Shown here in pieces: positions 41,345-51,433 of a stretch of DNA of 64,000 nt. The notes under the pieces were generated by a model that was not told the origin of the DNA, did no database searches, and saw only the letters and a list, made by a program, of their open reading frames with translations. Made by a program: the position numbers and the translations under genes. The stretch's first letter is position 1. The number at the start of each line of letters is the position of its first letter. This stretch comes from Actinoplanes sp040639655 (GTDB lineage Bacteria; Actinomycetota; Actinomycetes; Mycobacteriales; Micromonosporaceae), in contig NZ_JBFAAI010000001.1 of the NCBI RefSeq assembly GCF_040639655.1, forward strand, positions 806,001-870,000, read 5' to 3'.

Positions 41345-42075
41345 TGAAGCGGATCCTGGCCGGGTTGCTCGTCGCGGCCGCGGGGGTGGCCTGGTACGCC
41401 CGGCCGGTACCGGAGCCCGCGCCGGTGGCCCACGTCGTCGTCGGCGACGCGGGTGATCGCCTGGCCACCACCAGCTTCGACGGCCCGATGGTGCGCAAGC
41501 GGGCCGCCATCGCGATCAGGCCGGCCCCCGGCGCCGACCGCGCGGCGATCGCCCGGGAACTGCGCGGACTGGCCGCCGGGGAGAAGCTCGGCCGGCTGAC
41601 CGACGCCACCTTCGCGGTCTTCTCCGAGGAACTGCTGGAATACCTGGTGCCGGAGATGACCCTCGTGCTCGACGAGGGGGTACGGGTGCACGACGCCGAG
41701 GCACTGATGCGGGACCACCAGCCGGCGAGCGTCGCGTTCTACCTGGTGCAGCCGGTGCTCGTGCACGACCTGACGTTCTCCGTGCTGCCGCCGGTGGGCG
41801 TGACGCCGGAGTCGGTACGGGACCGGCAGGACGCCGAGGGAGTGCTGGGGGACGCGCTGAACCGGTACGTCACCGACGTGCAGCCGACCGGGGTGACCGT
41901 CCGCTACTTCGGGGCGGTGCTCAGCGACCAGGCCATCACCGCGGTGCGCGAGTCGATGGGACGGGCCGCCGGGATACCGGCCGACCGCGTCCACGTCACG
42001 GCCAACCTGCCCGGTCCGGGGGTGGAGCTGTCGCACGGCATACCTGACCTCCGAGATCGGCCACACGGACACTGA
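41344..42075 (+). CDS. Unknown anchored or exported protein coupled to the multicopper oxidase
   Basis: 243 residues. The start ATG shares its A with the TGA of the oxidase gene (TGATG), so translation is coupled. An N-terminal hydrophobic segment (ILAGLLVAAAGVAWYA, 4-19) without a clear cleavage site or lipobox suggests a membrane anchor or uncleaved export signal. The remaining 220 residues are soluble, with patches such as GDRLATTSFDGPMVRKRAAIAI and FYLVQPVLVHDLTFSVLPP, and few cysteines or metal motifs. I recognise no family. The tight coupling implies it works with the oxidase, for example in copper loading, anchoring or as a substrate-binding partner. A strong terminator follows. Confidence 0.75.
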   Translation: MKRILAGLLVAAAGVAWYARPVPEPAPVAHVVVGDAGDRLATTSFDGPMVRKRAAIAIRPAPGADRAAIARELRGLAAGEKLGRLTDATFAVFSEELLEYLVPEMTLVLDEGVRVHDAEALMRDHQPASVAFYLVQPVLVHDLTFSVLPPVGVTPESVRDRQDAEGVLGDALNRYVTDVQPTGVTVRYFGAVLSDQAITAVRESMGRAAGIPADRVHVTANLPGPGVELSHGIPDLRDRPHGH

Positions 42076-42078
42076 GCT

Positions 42079-42110
42079 GGGCCCCCGTTACGGGGGCCCT
42101 TCTGCTTTTC
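42079..42110 (+). terminator. Terminator of the multicopper oxidase operon
   Basis: Perfect 10-bp stem GGGCCCCCGT/ACGGGGGCCC with a 1-nt nominal loop, followed by CTTCTGCTTTTC. Confidence 0.85.
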
Positions 42111-42194
42111 AGGATGACCACAGGTGGACCACACCCCACTGCCAGAGGATATGCCCGAAATAACCGGACATTCCTTTCCCCGGATGAGGTCCCC

Positions 42195-45100
42195 TTGCGT
42201 AGAGTCTGGTCCGCCGCCGTGCTCGGTGCGCTGCTCTCCACCACGGTTCTGGTAGCTCCTGCCCAGGCCGCCCCGATCGGCCAGGGATTCACGATCACCG
42301 AAGCCGACCTGTCGTACATCCTCAAGCAGATCAAGATCGCTGAGACGCATGTCGCGAACACCACCAGCGAGACAGGTCCCTGCGGGGCACTGCTGGACCA
42401 GCTCGGCAGCCCGATGCTCTCGATGGGCCTGCGCACCGTCGACGGCACCTGCAACCACCTGACCCCCGGCCAGGAAGCCTACGGCGCCGCCGACCGGGAG
42501 TTCCCGCGTCTCGCCCCCGCCGAGCACACCGGCGTCTACCGGGGCACCCGCCCGGTCGACGCGCAGCCGCGGCAGATCAGCAACATCATCGCCGACCAGA
42601 CCGCGGCCAACCCGGCAGCCGTCGCGGTGTCCGGTGGCAGGACCGACGGGACCACGCTGTTCATCCCGAACGTCACTACCGACTTCGGGCTGTCCGCCCC
42701 GTACAACTCGTGGTTCACGCTCTTCGGGCAGTTCTTCGACCACGGCATCGACCAGACCGTCAAGGGCAACGACATCGTCATGGTGCCGCTGCGCGCCGAC
42801 GACCCGCTGATCGCCGGCCCCGACCGTGTCGCCGGCAACGCCGACGACCCAAAGCCGGGCGACGCCAAATACGTCCCGCCGCCCATGCGGTTCATGATGC
42901 TCACCCGGGCCTCGAACCCGTCGAAGAACACCGACACCCCGTACGTCGACAACTCCCAGGTCTACACGTCCCACGCCGCCCACCAGGTGTTCCTGCGCGA
43001 GTACACCGCCGCTGCGAAGACCACCGGCAACCTGCTCGGCGGTGCCGCCGGGGGCCTGCCCACCTGGACCGACGTGAAGAAGCAGACCCGCGAGGTGCTC
43101 GGTCTGGCACTGTCCGACCTGGACGCGCTGAACGTGCCGATGGTGCTCGCCGACGCGTACGGCAATTTCGTGCCGGGTCCGGCCCGCGGCCTCCCGCAGT
43201 ACGTCACGGCGACCGGTCTGGTCGAGGGCGACCTCGCGAACCCGGTGGCGGTCCCCGCGAACGTGGTGCGCTTCGACACCCCGTTCCTGACCGATATCGC
43301 CCACCACGCGACGCCATCGGCAAGACTCGTTCCGGACTCGGACACGAACGCGTCCTCGGACTTCGCGTCACAGCCGGCCGGCACCTACGACGACGAGATG
43401 CTCGCCGCCCACTACATCGCCGGTGACGGCCGGGCCAACGAGAACATCGGCCTCACCGCCGTGCACCAGATCTTCCACTCCGAGCACAACCGCCTGGTCG
43501 GCGACATCAACCGGATCATCGAGGGCGACCCCGAGTGGACCGGCGAGCGGATCTTCCAGGCCGCCAAGTTCATCAACGAGATGGAGTACCAGCACCTCGT
43601 CTTCGAGGAGTTCGCCCGCAAGATCCAGCCGGCGATCAACCCGTTCCAGCCGGCCGCGTTCACCCAGACCGAGCTCGACCCGGCCGTCTACGCCGAGTTC
43701 GCCCACGCCGTCTACCGGTTCGGCCACTCGATGCTGAACGAGAGCATCGAGCGTCCCACCGCCGGGAACCTGTCCCTGCTCGACGGCTTTCTCAACCCGC
43801 CCGCGTTCACCAACCGGGGCACCCTGTCGCCCGAGGCCGCGGCCGGCGAGATCGTCCTCGGCATGAGCGAGCAGGTCGGCAACGACCTCGACGAGTTCAT
43901 GACCGACACACTGCGCAGCAACCTGCTCGGCCTGCCGATGGACCTCGGCGCGATCAACATCGCCCGGGGCCGGTCCGAGGGCATCCCGACGCTCAACAAC
44001 TTCCGCCGGGTCCTGCACACCAGGACCAACGACGGGCGGCTGCGGCCCTACGTCAGCTGGATCGACTTCGGTGAGCACCTCAAGAACCCCGAATCCTTAG
44101 TCAACTTCATCGCGGCGTACGGCAGACACCCGGCCGTCACCGCGGCGACCACGGTGGACGCCAAACGAGCCGCGGCGCGCACCCTCCTCGAGACGTCGGC
44201 CGGCGCCGACTTCCTGAACGCCGCCGGCACCTGGACCACGGCGAGCTCCGGGCTCGACGACATCGACCTGTGGATCGGCGGGCTCGCCGAGACCACCGAA
44301 CCGTTCGGTGGCCTGCTCGGCAGCACCTTCGACTACGTCTTCGAGAGCCAGCTGACCGTCCTGCAGAACGGCGACCGGCTGTACTACCTGGCCCGTACGC
44401 CCGGCATGAACCTGCGCAGCCAGCTCGAAGGCAACACGTTCGCCGAACTGATCAGCCGCAACACCACGGCGAGCGGCCTGCGCGCCGACGTCTTCGCCAC
44501 CACCGACTGCAAGTTCGACCTGTCCACACTGAACGGCACCGAGGCCGGGTACGCCCGGGACGGCAACCTGGTCGACGACGACCCGGCCACCGAGTGCGAC
44601 GAGCGCGTCATGCTGCTGCGCCTGCCCGACGGCACGATCGCGTACCGGGCCCGCAACAGCGCCGACGAGCCCGGCATGAACGCCCAGTCGGTGTTCACCG
44701 GAACCGAGAACGCCGACCGGATCCGCGCCGGCAACGACAACGACACCATCTGGGGCGCCGAGGGCGACGACGTGCTCGAGGGCGGCGCCGGAGACGACGT
44801 CACGGTCGGCGGCGAGGACGACGACATCCTCACCGATGAAGGCGGTGCCGACTTCGTCATGGGCGGTCCCGGCAACGACGCTCTCGACGCCGGACCCGGC
44901 TTCGACATCCTCCTCGGCGGCGACGGGCGCGACTTCACCAGCGGCGGTGCCAACACCAACGAGACCTTCGGCGGCGAAGGCGACGACCTGGTCATCGCCG
45001 GTGACGGGGAGGACAGCGCGGCCGGCGACTCCGGCGACGACTGGATCGAAGGCGGCGACTCGCCCGACCTGCTCCAAGGCGACAGCGGCAACCTGTTTTT

Positions 45101-47756
45101 CCGCGACGACTCCAACCGGCCCGGCCACGACGTCCTGCTCGGCCAGGGCAGCGACGACGACTACGACATGGAGGGCGGCGACGACATCGGGGTCCAGGGC
45201 CCCGGCATCGAGAAGAACGCCGGCGGCTCCGGCTGGGACTGGTCCATCGCCGGCACCGAATCCGTCGACTCCGACCTCGACCTGCCGCTGCTCGGCCTCG
45301 ACGGCCTGGACACCGGCGTCCGCGACCGCTACGACGAGGTCGAATCCCTCTCCGGCGGCTTCGGCGACGACATCCTCCGCGGCGACGACAGTGTGCCCGC
45401 CACCGACGGCGCGATCGGCTGCGACGCCCTCGACGCCACCGGCATCGGCCGTATCCGCGGCCTCGACCAGGTGGTCACCGAACTGCCCATGCCCGCGAGC
45501 GGCGTCGCCAACCTGACCGGCCGGCCCTGCGACCTCACCGGCAACGTCTGGGGCGAGGGCAACATCCTGCTCGGCGGGGCCGGCGACGACCTCCTGCAGG
45601 GACGCGGCGGCAACGACATCATCGACGGCGACCGCTACCTCTCGGTCCGGCTCAGCGTCCGGGCCGCGGACGGCACCGAACTGCGTGCCGCGCGGAGCCT
45701 CACCGAACTCCGGGCCGACGTCTTCGCCGGCCGGATCAACCCCGACGACATCCAGACCGTACGGGAGATCGTGTCCTCCCACTCGGCCGCCGACCGGGAC
45801 ACCGCGCTCTTCACCGGCGCCCGCTCCGACTACGCCGTCACCCCGATCGCCGGCGGCGTCCTGGTCTCCGGCCCGGACGGCAACGACCTGGTCCGCAACG
45901 TCGAGTTGCTCCAGTTCGACGACCGACGCGTCGACGTCAGCGGAATGTCCGCCTTCCTCGGTGTCAGCGCCTTCGCCGGCGACTCGGCGGCGACCGTCCT
46001 GATCACCGTGCCGGACGCCACCGGCGGCGATGCGATCAGCGGCCTCACCCTGGAACGTACCGGCGGCGGCGACACCGTCCTGATGCCGCTCGCCGCGGAC
46101 ACCCGGAGCCTGATCGTCACCGGCCTCACCAACGGCACCGGCTACACCTTCCGGCTGCGCGCCGACACCACCGCCGGCCCCGGAGCCTTCACCGCCCCGT
46201 TCGGCCCGGTCACCCCGCTGGCCACGACTCCCGGCGACGACGGCCTCGGCGAACCCGGCGACGACGGCGTCCCGCCCGTGGTCACCCCCACCATCCCGCC
46301 CGTAACCCCCACGACGCCGCCGGTCGTCATCCCCACGACGCCGCCGGTCACCCCGACGACGCCGCCGGTCGTCACACCCACCACGCCGCCGGTTGTCACG
46401 CCGACCACGCCGCCGGTTGTCACGCCCACCACGCCGCCGGTCACCGGGCCGACCGTCAACCCGCCGCGCCCGGTCACCCCGGTGGCACCGGACGCCCCCG
46501 GTATCGGTGCCGCGACCGCCGGCCCCGAGAGCGCTGTGATCCGGTGGACCACTCCCGGCTACGACGGCGGAACCCCGATCTACGGCTACGAGGTTCAGGC
46601 ACTCGACGCGGAGACCGGCATCGTGATCGGAGTCGACGTGGCCGACGCCGGGGTCACCGAACTGACCATGACCGGGCTGACCGGCGGAGCCGGCTACGCC
46701 TTCTGGGTCCGTGCCGTCAACGCGGCCGGTGCCAGCGCCTTCTCCGGCATCTCGAACACGGTCACCCCCACGGTGGTGACCGACCCCGGCACCGGCACCG
46801 ACACCGGCGGAACCACGGACCCGGGAACCGGTGACCCGGGAACGACCGACCCTGGTACCGGCAACCCCGGCACGGGCAACCCCGACACCGGTAACCCTGG
46901 TACCGGTAACCCCGGCACCGGTAACCCCGGCACTGGCAATCCCGGTACTGGTAACCCCGGCACTGGCAATCCCGGTACTGGGAACCCCGGCCCGACGCCT
47001 ACGCCGACCGTTCCCGGCACGCCCGTTCCTTCCGGCACGGCCACGCCTCGCCCGACGACGACCGCTACGCCCACACCCAGTGGACCGGCGACGCCGAACC
47101 CGACCGGTACCCCTGGCGGTCCCGGCCCGTCCCCCGACGTACGGACCGTCCCCGGAGCCGCCCGCATCGGCTCCCCGGCCCCGGCCGCCGGCGCGGCGGT
47201 GGTCCGCTGGACCGCACCCGCGGACAACGGCGGCAGCCCGATCCAGCGGTACGAGATCCAGGTCTTGACCGGAAACGATCGCCCCACCGGCAAGCTCCGT
47301 ACCGCCTCCGCCTCGGCCGCCGTCCACACGGTGACCGGCCTCGCCAACGGAACCGGGTACCGCTTCCGGGTCCGCGCGGTGAACGCCCTCGGAGCCGGCG
47401 CATGGTCCGCCACCAGCACGGCGGTGACGCCGCGCACCACCCCCGCGAAGGTCCGCAACCTGACCGCCAAGCCCGGCGGCAAGGGCGGCAAGAACACGGC
47501 GTCCGCGTACTGGACGGCCCCCGCCACCACCGGGGGCGCCGGTATCACCGGTTACCGGATCACCTGGCAGCGTCTGAACGCCAAGGGTGCCCCACTCGGC
47601 TCGGCCGTGGTCACCACCGTGCCCGGCACGTCCCGGTCCGGGAGCTTCACCGCCCCCGGTGGAGTACCGGCCGGTGCCCGCTACCGGGTGACCGTTCAGG
47701 CCGTGAACACGGCCGGAGCCGCCGCCGGAGCCACGGTGACCACCACCGTCCGCTGA
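42195..47756 (+). CDS. Giant exported animal-type haem peroxidase with RTX and fibronectin III domains
   Basis: 1853 residues. Signal peptide ends LVAPAQA (about 25). The peroxidase domain (about 30-830) has the distal His183 in FGQFFDHGIDQT, proximal His511 in YRFGHSMLNES, and the conserved GAINIARGRSEGIPTLNNF. Next come calcium-binding RTX nonapeptides (about 836-1150, GGAGDDVTVGGEDDD type), four fibronectin-III-like domains (about 1254-1336, 1430-1515, 1655-1745, 1752-1853) and two low-complexity linkers (PTTPPV and GTGNP repeats). No cell-wall sorting motif is present. Bacterial members of this superfamily oxidise halides or organic donors with H2O2. TTG 42195 is chosen because GGATGAGG lies 5-12 nt upstream and the signal peptide starts there; an ATG at 42114 would add 27 residues before the signal. 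No paired secretion system is nearby; the N-terminal signal implies Sec export. Confidence 0.92.
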   Translation: MRRVWSAAVLGALLSTTVLVAPAQAAPIGQGFTITEADLSYILKQIKIAETHVANTTSETGPCGALLDQLGSPMLSMGLRTVDGTCNHLTPGQEAYGAADREFPRLAPAEHTGVYRGTRPVDAQPRQISNIIADQTAANPAAVAVSGGRTDGTTLFIPNVTTDFGLSAPYNSWFTLFGQFFDHGIDQTVKGNDIVMVPLRADDPLIAGPDRVAGNADDPKPGDAKYVPPPMRFMMLTRASNPSKNTDTPYVDNSQVYTSHAAHQVFLREYTAAAKTTGNLLGGAAGGLPTWTDVKKQTREVLGLALSDLDALNVPMVLADAYGNFVPGPARGLPQYVTATGLVEGDLANPVAVPANVVRFDTPFLTDIAHHATPSARLVPDSDTNASSDFASQPAGTYDDEMLAAHYIAGDGRANENIGLTAVHQIFHSEHNRLVGDINRIIEGDPEWTGERIFQAAKFINEMEYQHLVFEEFARKIQPAINPFQPAAFTQTELDPAVYAEFAHAVYRFGHSMLNESIERPTAGNLSLLDGFLNPPAFTNRGTLSPEAAAGEIVLGMSEQVGNDLDEFMTDTLRSNLLGLPMDLGAINIARGRSEGIPTLNNFRRVLHTRTNDGRLRPYVSWIDFGEHLKNPESLVNFIAAYGRHPAVTAATTVDAKRAAARTLLETSAGADFLNAAGTWTTASSGLDDIDLWIGGLAETTEPFGGLLGSTFDYVFESQLTVLQNGDRLYYLARTPGMNLRSQLEGNTFAELISRNTTASGLRADVFATTDCKFDLSTLNGTEAGYARDGNLVDDDPATECDERVMLLRLPDGTIAYRARNSADEPGMNAQSVFTGTENADRIRAGNDNDTIWGAEGDDVLEGGAGDDVTVGGEDDDILTDEGGADFVMGGPGNDALDAGPGFDILLGGDGRDFTSGGANTNETFGGEGDDLVIAGDGEDSAAGDSGDDWIEGGDSPDLLQGDSGNLFFRDDSNRPGHDVLLGQGSDDDYDMEGGDDIGVQGPGIEKNAGGSGWDWSIAGTESVDSDLDLPLLGLDGLDTGVRDRYDEVESLSGGFGDDILRGDDSVPATDGAIGCDALDATGIGRIRGLDQVVTELPMPASGVANLTGRPCDLTGNVWGEGNILLGGAGDDLLQGRGGNDIIDGDRYLSVRLSVRAADGTELRAARSLTELRADVFAGRINPDDIQTVREIVSSHSAADRDTALFTGARSDYAVTPIAGGVLVSGPDGNDLVRNVELLQFDDRRVDVSGMSAFLGVSAFAGDSAATVLITVPDATGGDAISGLTLERTGGGDTVLMPLAADTRSLIVTGLTNGTGYTFRLRADTTAGPGAFTAPFGPVTPLATTPGDDGLGEPGDDGVPPVVTPTIPPVTPTTPPVVIPTTPPVTPTTPPVVTPTTPPVVTPTTPPVVTPTTPPVTGPTVNPPRPVTPVAPDAPGIGAATAGPESAVIRWTTPGYDGGTPIYGYEVQALDAETGIVIGVDVADAGVTELTMTGLTGGAGYAFWVRAVNAAGASAFSGISNTVTPTVVTDPGTGTDTGGTTDPGTGDPGTTDPGTGNPGTGNPDTGNPGTGNPGTGNPGTGNPGTGNPGTGNPGTGNPGPTPTPTVPGTPVPSGTATPRPTTTATPTPSGPATPNPTGTPGGPGPSPDVRTVPGAARIGSPAPAAGAAVVRWTAPADNGGSPIQRYEIQVLTGNDRPTGKLRTASASAAVHTVTGLANGTGYRFRVRAVNALGAGAWSATSTAVTPRTTPAKVRNLTAKPGGKGGKNTASAYWTAPATTGGAGITGYRITWQRLNAKGAPLGSAVVTTVPGTSRSGSFTAPGGVPAGARYRVTVQAVNTAGAAAGATVTTTVR
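46285..46452. repeat. Pro/Thr/Val linker repeats in the peroxidase gene
   Basis: Repeats of CCGCCGGTYGTCACGCCCAC-like units of 24 bp encode PPVVTPTT. Slightly variable third bases suggest expansion then drift. It separates the first and second fibronectin domains. Confidence 0.85.
46849..46992. repeat. GTGNP repeats in the peroxidase gene
   Basis: A 15-bp unit (GGTACTGGTAACCCC and variants) repeated about nine times encodes GTGNP. Likely flexible spacer; a hot spot for copy-number change. Confidence 0.9.
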
Positions 47757-47776
47757 CCCGTAACCGCCCCTCGACC

Positions 47777-47817
47777 GGCGCCGCCGACCCTGCCAGGGCC
47801 GGCGGCGCCGCCGTTTC
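47777..47817 (+). terminator. Terminator after the peroxidase gene
   Basis: Long stem GGCGCCGCCG-CCCT paired with AGGG-CGGCGGCGCC (47777-47809), followed by GCCGTTTCCC. Confidence 0.65.
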
Positions 47818-47945
47818 CCGATCCGGACCGGCCGGACAGTGCCCGACCGCGTGGGGCAGGCTCACACGTCCGCTGGATGTCCGGCCATTGTGCTTGGTGC
47901 CTACGCTGAACCCGGCGGATGCCGGCTCACGAAAGGGCTGACGCG

Positions 47946-49214
<1,269 letters not shown>

Positions 49215-49244
49215 CCGCTGACCGGTTGATCACCTCGGCCGGCG

Positions 49245-49440
49245 CCCAGCGCTGTTTCGGGGCGCCGGATACAGCGCTGGGCGCTGGCCGGAGGGTGTTG
49301 ATCTTCCGGGCTGGTACCCAGTGCTGTTTCGGGGCGCCGGATACAGCGCTGGGTGCTGGCCGGAGGGTGTTGATCTTCCCGGCTGGCACCCGGTGCTGGT
49401 GGATACAGCGCTGGATGCCGGCCGGTGGGTGTTGATCGAT
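49245..49440. repeat. Intergenic 72-bp tandem repeats with internal dyads
   Basis: Unit 1 (49245-49316) and unit 2 (49317-49388) are nearly identical; unit 3 (49389-49440) is shortened. Each unit contains CAGCGCTG twice as an inverted pair (CCCAGCGCTG...CAGCGCTGGG) around TTTCGGGGCGCCGGATA, then GTGTTGATCTTCC. The block fills the gap between the converging membrane-protein gene and ilvD, and each dyad could act as a hairpin terminator in both directions. Confidence 0.85.
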
Positions 49441-49489
49441 GCGGCGGAGGCCGGTGCTCGACCGGCCTCCGGAGGTGGAGCGATCCGGG

Positions 49490-51337
49490 CTATTCGGGGA
49501 CGCGGCGGTAGGCGCCGTCGCTGGCCGCGGTCGCCATCGAGGCGTAGGCGCGCAACGCCGCGGAGACCGGCCGCTGCCGGTTGACCGGCGTGTACGGCTT
49601 GGGCCGCCGCTCCTGCTCGTGCCGTCGCTGGGCCAGGACGTCGTCGTGCACGTTGAGGGTGATGCTGCGTCCCGGGATGTCGATGGTGATCTCGTCGCCG
49701 GTCTCGACGAGGGCAATGAGCCCGCCGCCGGCCGCTTCGGGGGAGACGTGACCGATGGAGAGGCCGGAGGTGCCGCCGGAGAAGCGGCCGTCGGTGATCA
49801 GCGCGCACGCCTTGCCGAGGCCGCGGCCCTTGAGGAACGAGGTCGGGTAGAGCATCTCCTGCATGCCGGGGCCGCCGCGCGGGCCCTCGTAGCGGATGAT
49901 CACGACGTCGCCCTCGACGACCTCTTTGCCGAGGATGCCGGTGACCGCGTCGTCCTGTGACTCGTAGACACGGGCCGGGCCGGTGAACTTCCAGATCGAC
50001 TCGTCGACGCCGGCGGTCTTGACGACGCAACCGTCCGGGGCGAGGTTGCCGAAGAGGATGGCCAGGCCGCCGTCGACGGTGTACGCGTGCTCGACCGACC
50101 GGATGCAGCCCTCGGCCGCGTCGGTGTCCAGTTTTGCCCAGCGGTTCGTGGTGCTGAACGGCTCGACGGTGCGGACCCCGCCGGGTGCGGCGTGGAAGAG
50201 CTCGAGCGCCTCGGGCGACGGGTTCTCCCCCCGGATGTCCCATTTGCCGAGCCAGGACGACAGGTCGGGGGAGTGGACGGCACGCACGCCGTCGCGCAGG
50301 GCGCCGCCGCGGTGCAGCTCGCCGAGCAGGGCGGGGATGCCGCCGGCCCGGTGCACGTCCTCCATGTGGTACTTCGGGCTGTTCGGCGCGACCTTGGCCA
50401 GGCACGGCACCCGGCGCGAGACGGCGTCGATGTCGGAGACGCTGAAGTCGAGCTCGGCCTCGCGGGCGGCGGCCAGCAGGTGCAGGATCGTGTTGGTCGA
50501 CCCGCCCATCGCCACGTCGAGGGCGACCGCGTTCTCGAAGGCGTCCCGGTTGGCGATCGCGCGCGGCAGCACCGACTCGTCGTTGTTCTCGTAGTACTCC
50601 TTGGCGATCTGCACGATCAGCCGGCCGGCCTCGGTGAACAGGGCCTTGCGGGAGGCGTGGGTGGCAAGTGTGGAGCCGTTGCCGGGCAGCGACAGGCCGA
50701 TCGCCTCGGTGAGGCAGTTCATCGAGTTGGCGGTGAACATGCCGGAGCACGAACCGCAGGTGGGACAGGCCGAGCGTTCGATCGTCTCGAGCTGTGCGTC
50801 GGTGACCTTGTCGTTGGCGGCGGCGCTCATCGCGTCGACCAGGTCGAGCTTCTCGTGGACGATGCCCTCGATGGCGACGGTCTTGCCGGCCTCCATCGGG
50901 CCGCCGGAGACGAAGACCGTCGGGATGTTGAGCCGCAGCGCGGCGATCAGCATGCCGGGGGTGATCTTGTCGCAGTTCGAGATGCAGACCAGGGCGTCGG
51001 CGCAGTGCGCGTTGACCATGTATTCGACGGCGTCGGCGATCAGTTCGCGACTGGGCAGGGAGTAGAGCATGCCGCCGTGGCCCATGGCGATGCCGTCGTC
51101 GACGGCGATCGTGTTGAACTCGCGTCCGATGCCGCCCGCCTCGAAGATCGACTCGGCGACGAGGCCACCCATGTCCTTGAGGTGCACATGCCCGGGTACG
51201 AATTGGGTGTAGCTGTTGGCGATGGCGACGATCGGTTTGCCGAAGTCGTCGTCGGTCATGCCGGTGGCGCGCCACAGGGCGCGCGCGCCGGCCATCGTCC
51301 GACCGTGAGTAGAGGTCCGGGAGCGCAGCTCAGGCAT
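49490..51337 (-). CDS. ilvD: Dihydroxy-acid dehydratase
   Basis: 615 residues, full length of the [2Fe-2S]-type enzyme. Cluster cysteines are in ISNCDKITPGM and SACPTCGSCSGMFTANSMNC; the C-terminal barrel carries ITDGRFSGGTSGLSIGHVSPEA. It dehydrates dihydroxy-isovalerate and dihydroxy-methylvalerate in valine/isoleucine synthesis, the step after IlvC. ATG 51337 gives MPELRSRTSTHGRTMAGARALW, the expected N-terminus; longer in-frame openings run into the intergenic region. It lies on the opposite strand to ilvBNC, separated from it by a GGDEF-EAL gene. Confidence 0.97.
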   Translation of the reverse strand: MPELRSRTSTHGRTMAGARALWRATGMTDDDFGKPIVAIANSYTQFVPGHVHLKDMGGLVAESIFEAGGIGREFNTIAVDDGIAMGHGGMLYSLPSRELIADAVEYMVNAHCADALVCISNCDKITPGMLIAALRLNIPTVFVSGGPMEAGKTVAIEGIVHEKLDLVDAMSAAANDKVTDAQLETIERSACPTCGSCSGMFTANSMNCLTEAIGLSLPGNGSTLATHASRKALFTEAGRLIVQIAKEYYENNDESVLPRAIANRDAFENAVALDVAMGGSTNTILHLLAAAREAELDFSVSDIDAVSRRVPCLAKVAPNSPKYHMEDVHRAGGIPALLGELHRGGALRDGVRAVHSPDLSSWLGKWDIRGENPSPEALELFHAAPGGVRTVEPFSTTNRWAKLDTDAAEGCIRSVEHAYTVDGGLAILFGNLAPDGCVVKTAGVDESIWKFTGPARVYESQDDAVTGILGKEVVEGDVVIIRYEGPRGGPGMQEMLYPTSFLKGRGLGKACALITDGRFSGGTSGLSIGHVSPEAAGGGLIALVETGDEITIDIPGRSITLNVHDDVLAQRRHEQERRPKPYTPVNRQRPVSAALRAYASMATAASDGAYRRVPE

Positions 51338-51433
51338 GCCACCCATAGTGCCACTGCGCAGGCCGTCCACCACGGCTGACGTCCACAGCTCGGGACGCAT
51401 GGGGTGTCGTAAAGCCCGGAGATCCGGCACAGT

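Noticed and set aside
42114..42194. ATG 42114 as start of the peroxidase gene
   Set aside because: It lies directly after a terminator hairpin, lacks a ribosome site and would put 27 extra residues in front of the signal peptide.
46849..46992. Regular short repeats that look like a CRISPR array
   Set aside because: Period is 15 bp with no unique spacers, and the repeats are in frame within a coding sequence.
44097..47327. 1076-residue open frame opposite the peroxidase gene
   Set aside because: Val/Gly/Ala-rich mirror of the RTX and linker repeats; no ribosome site or recognisable domain.
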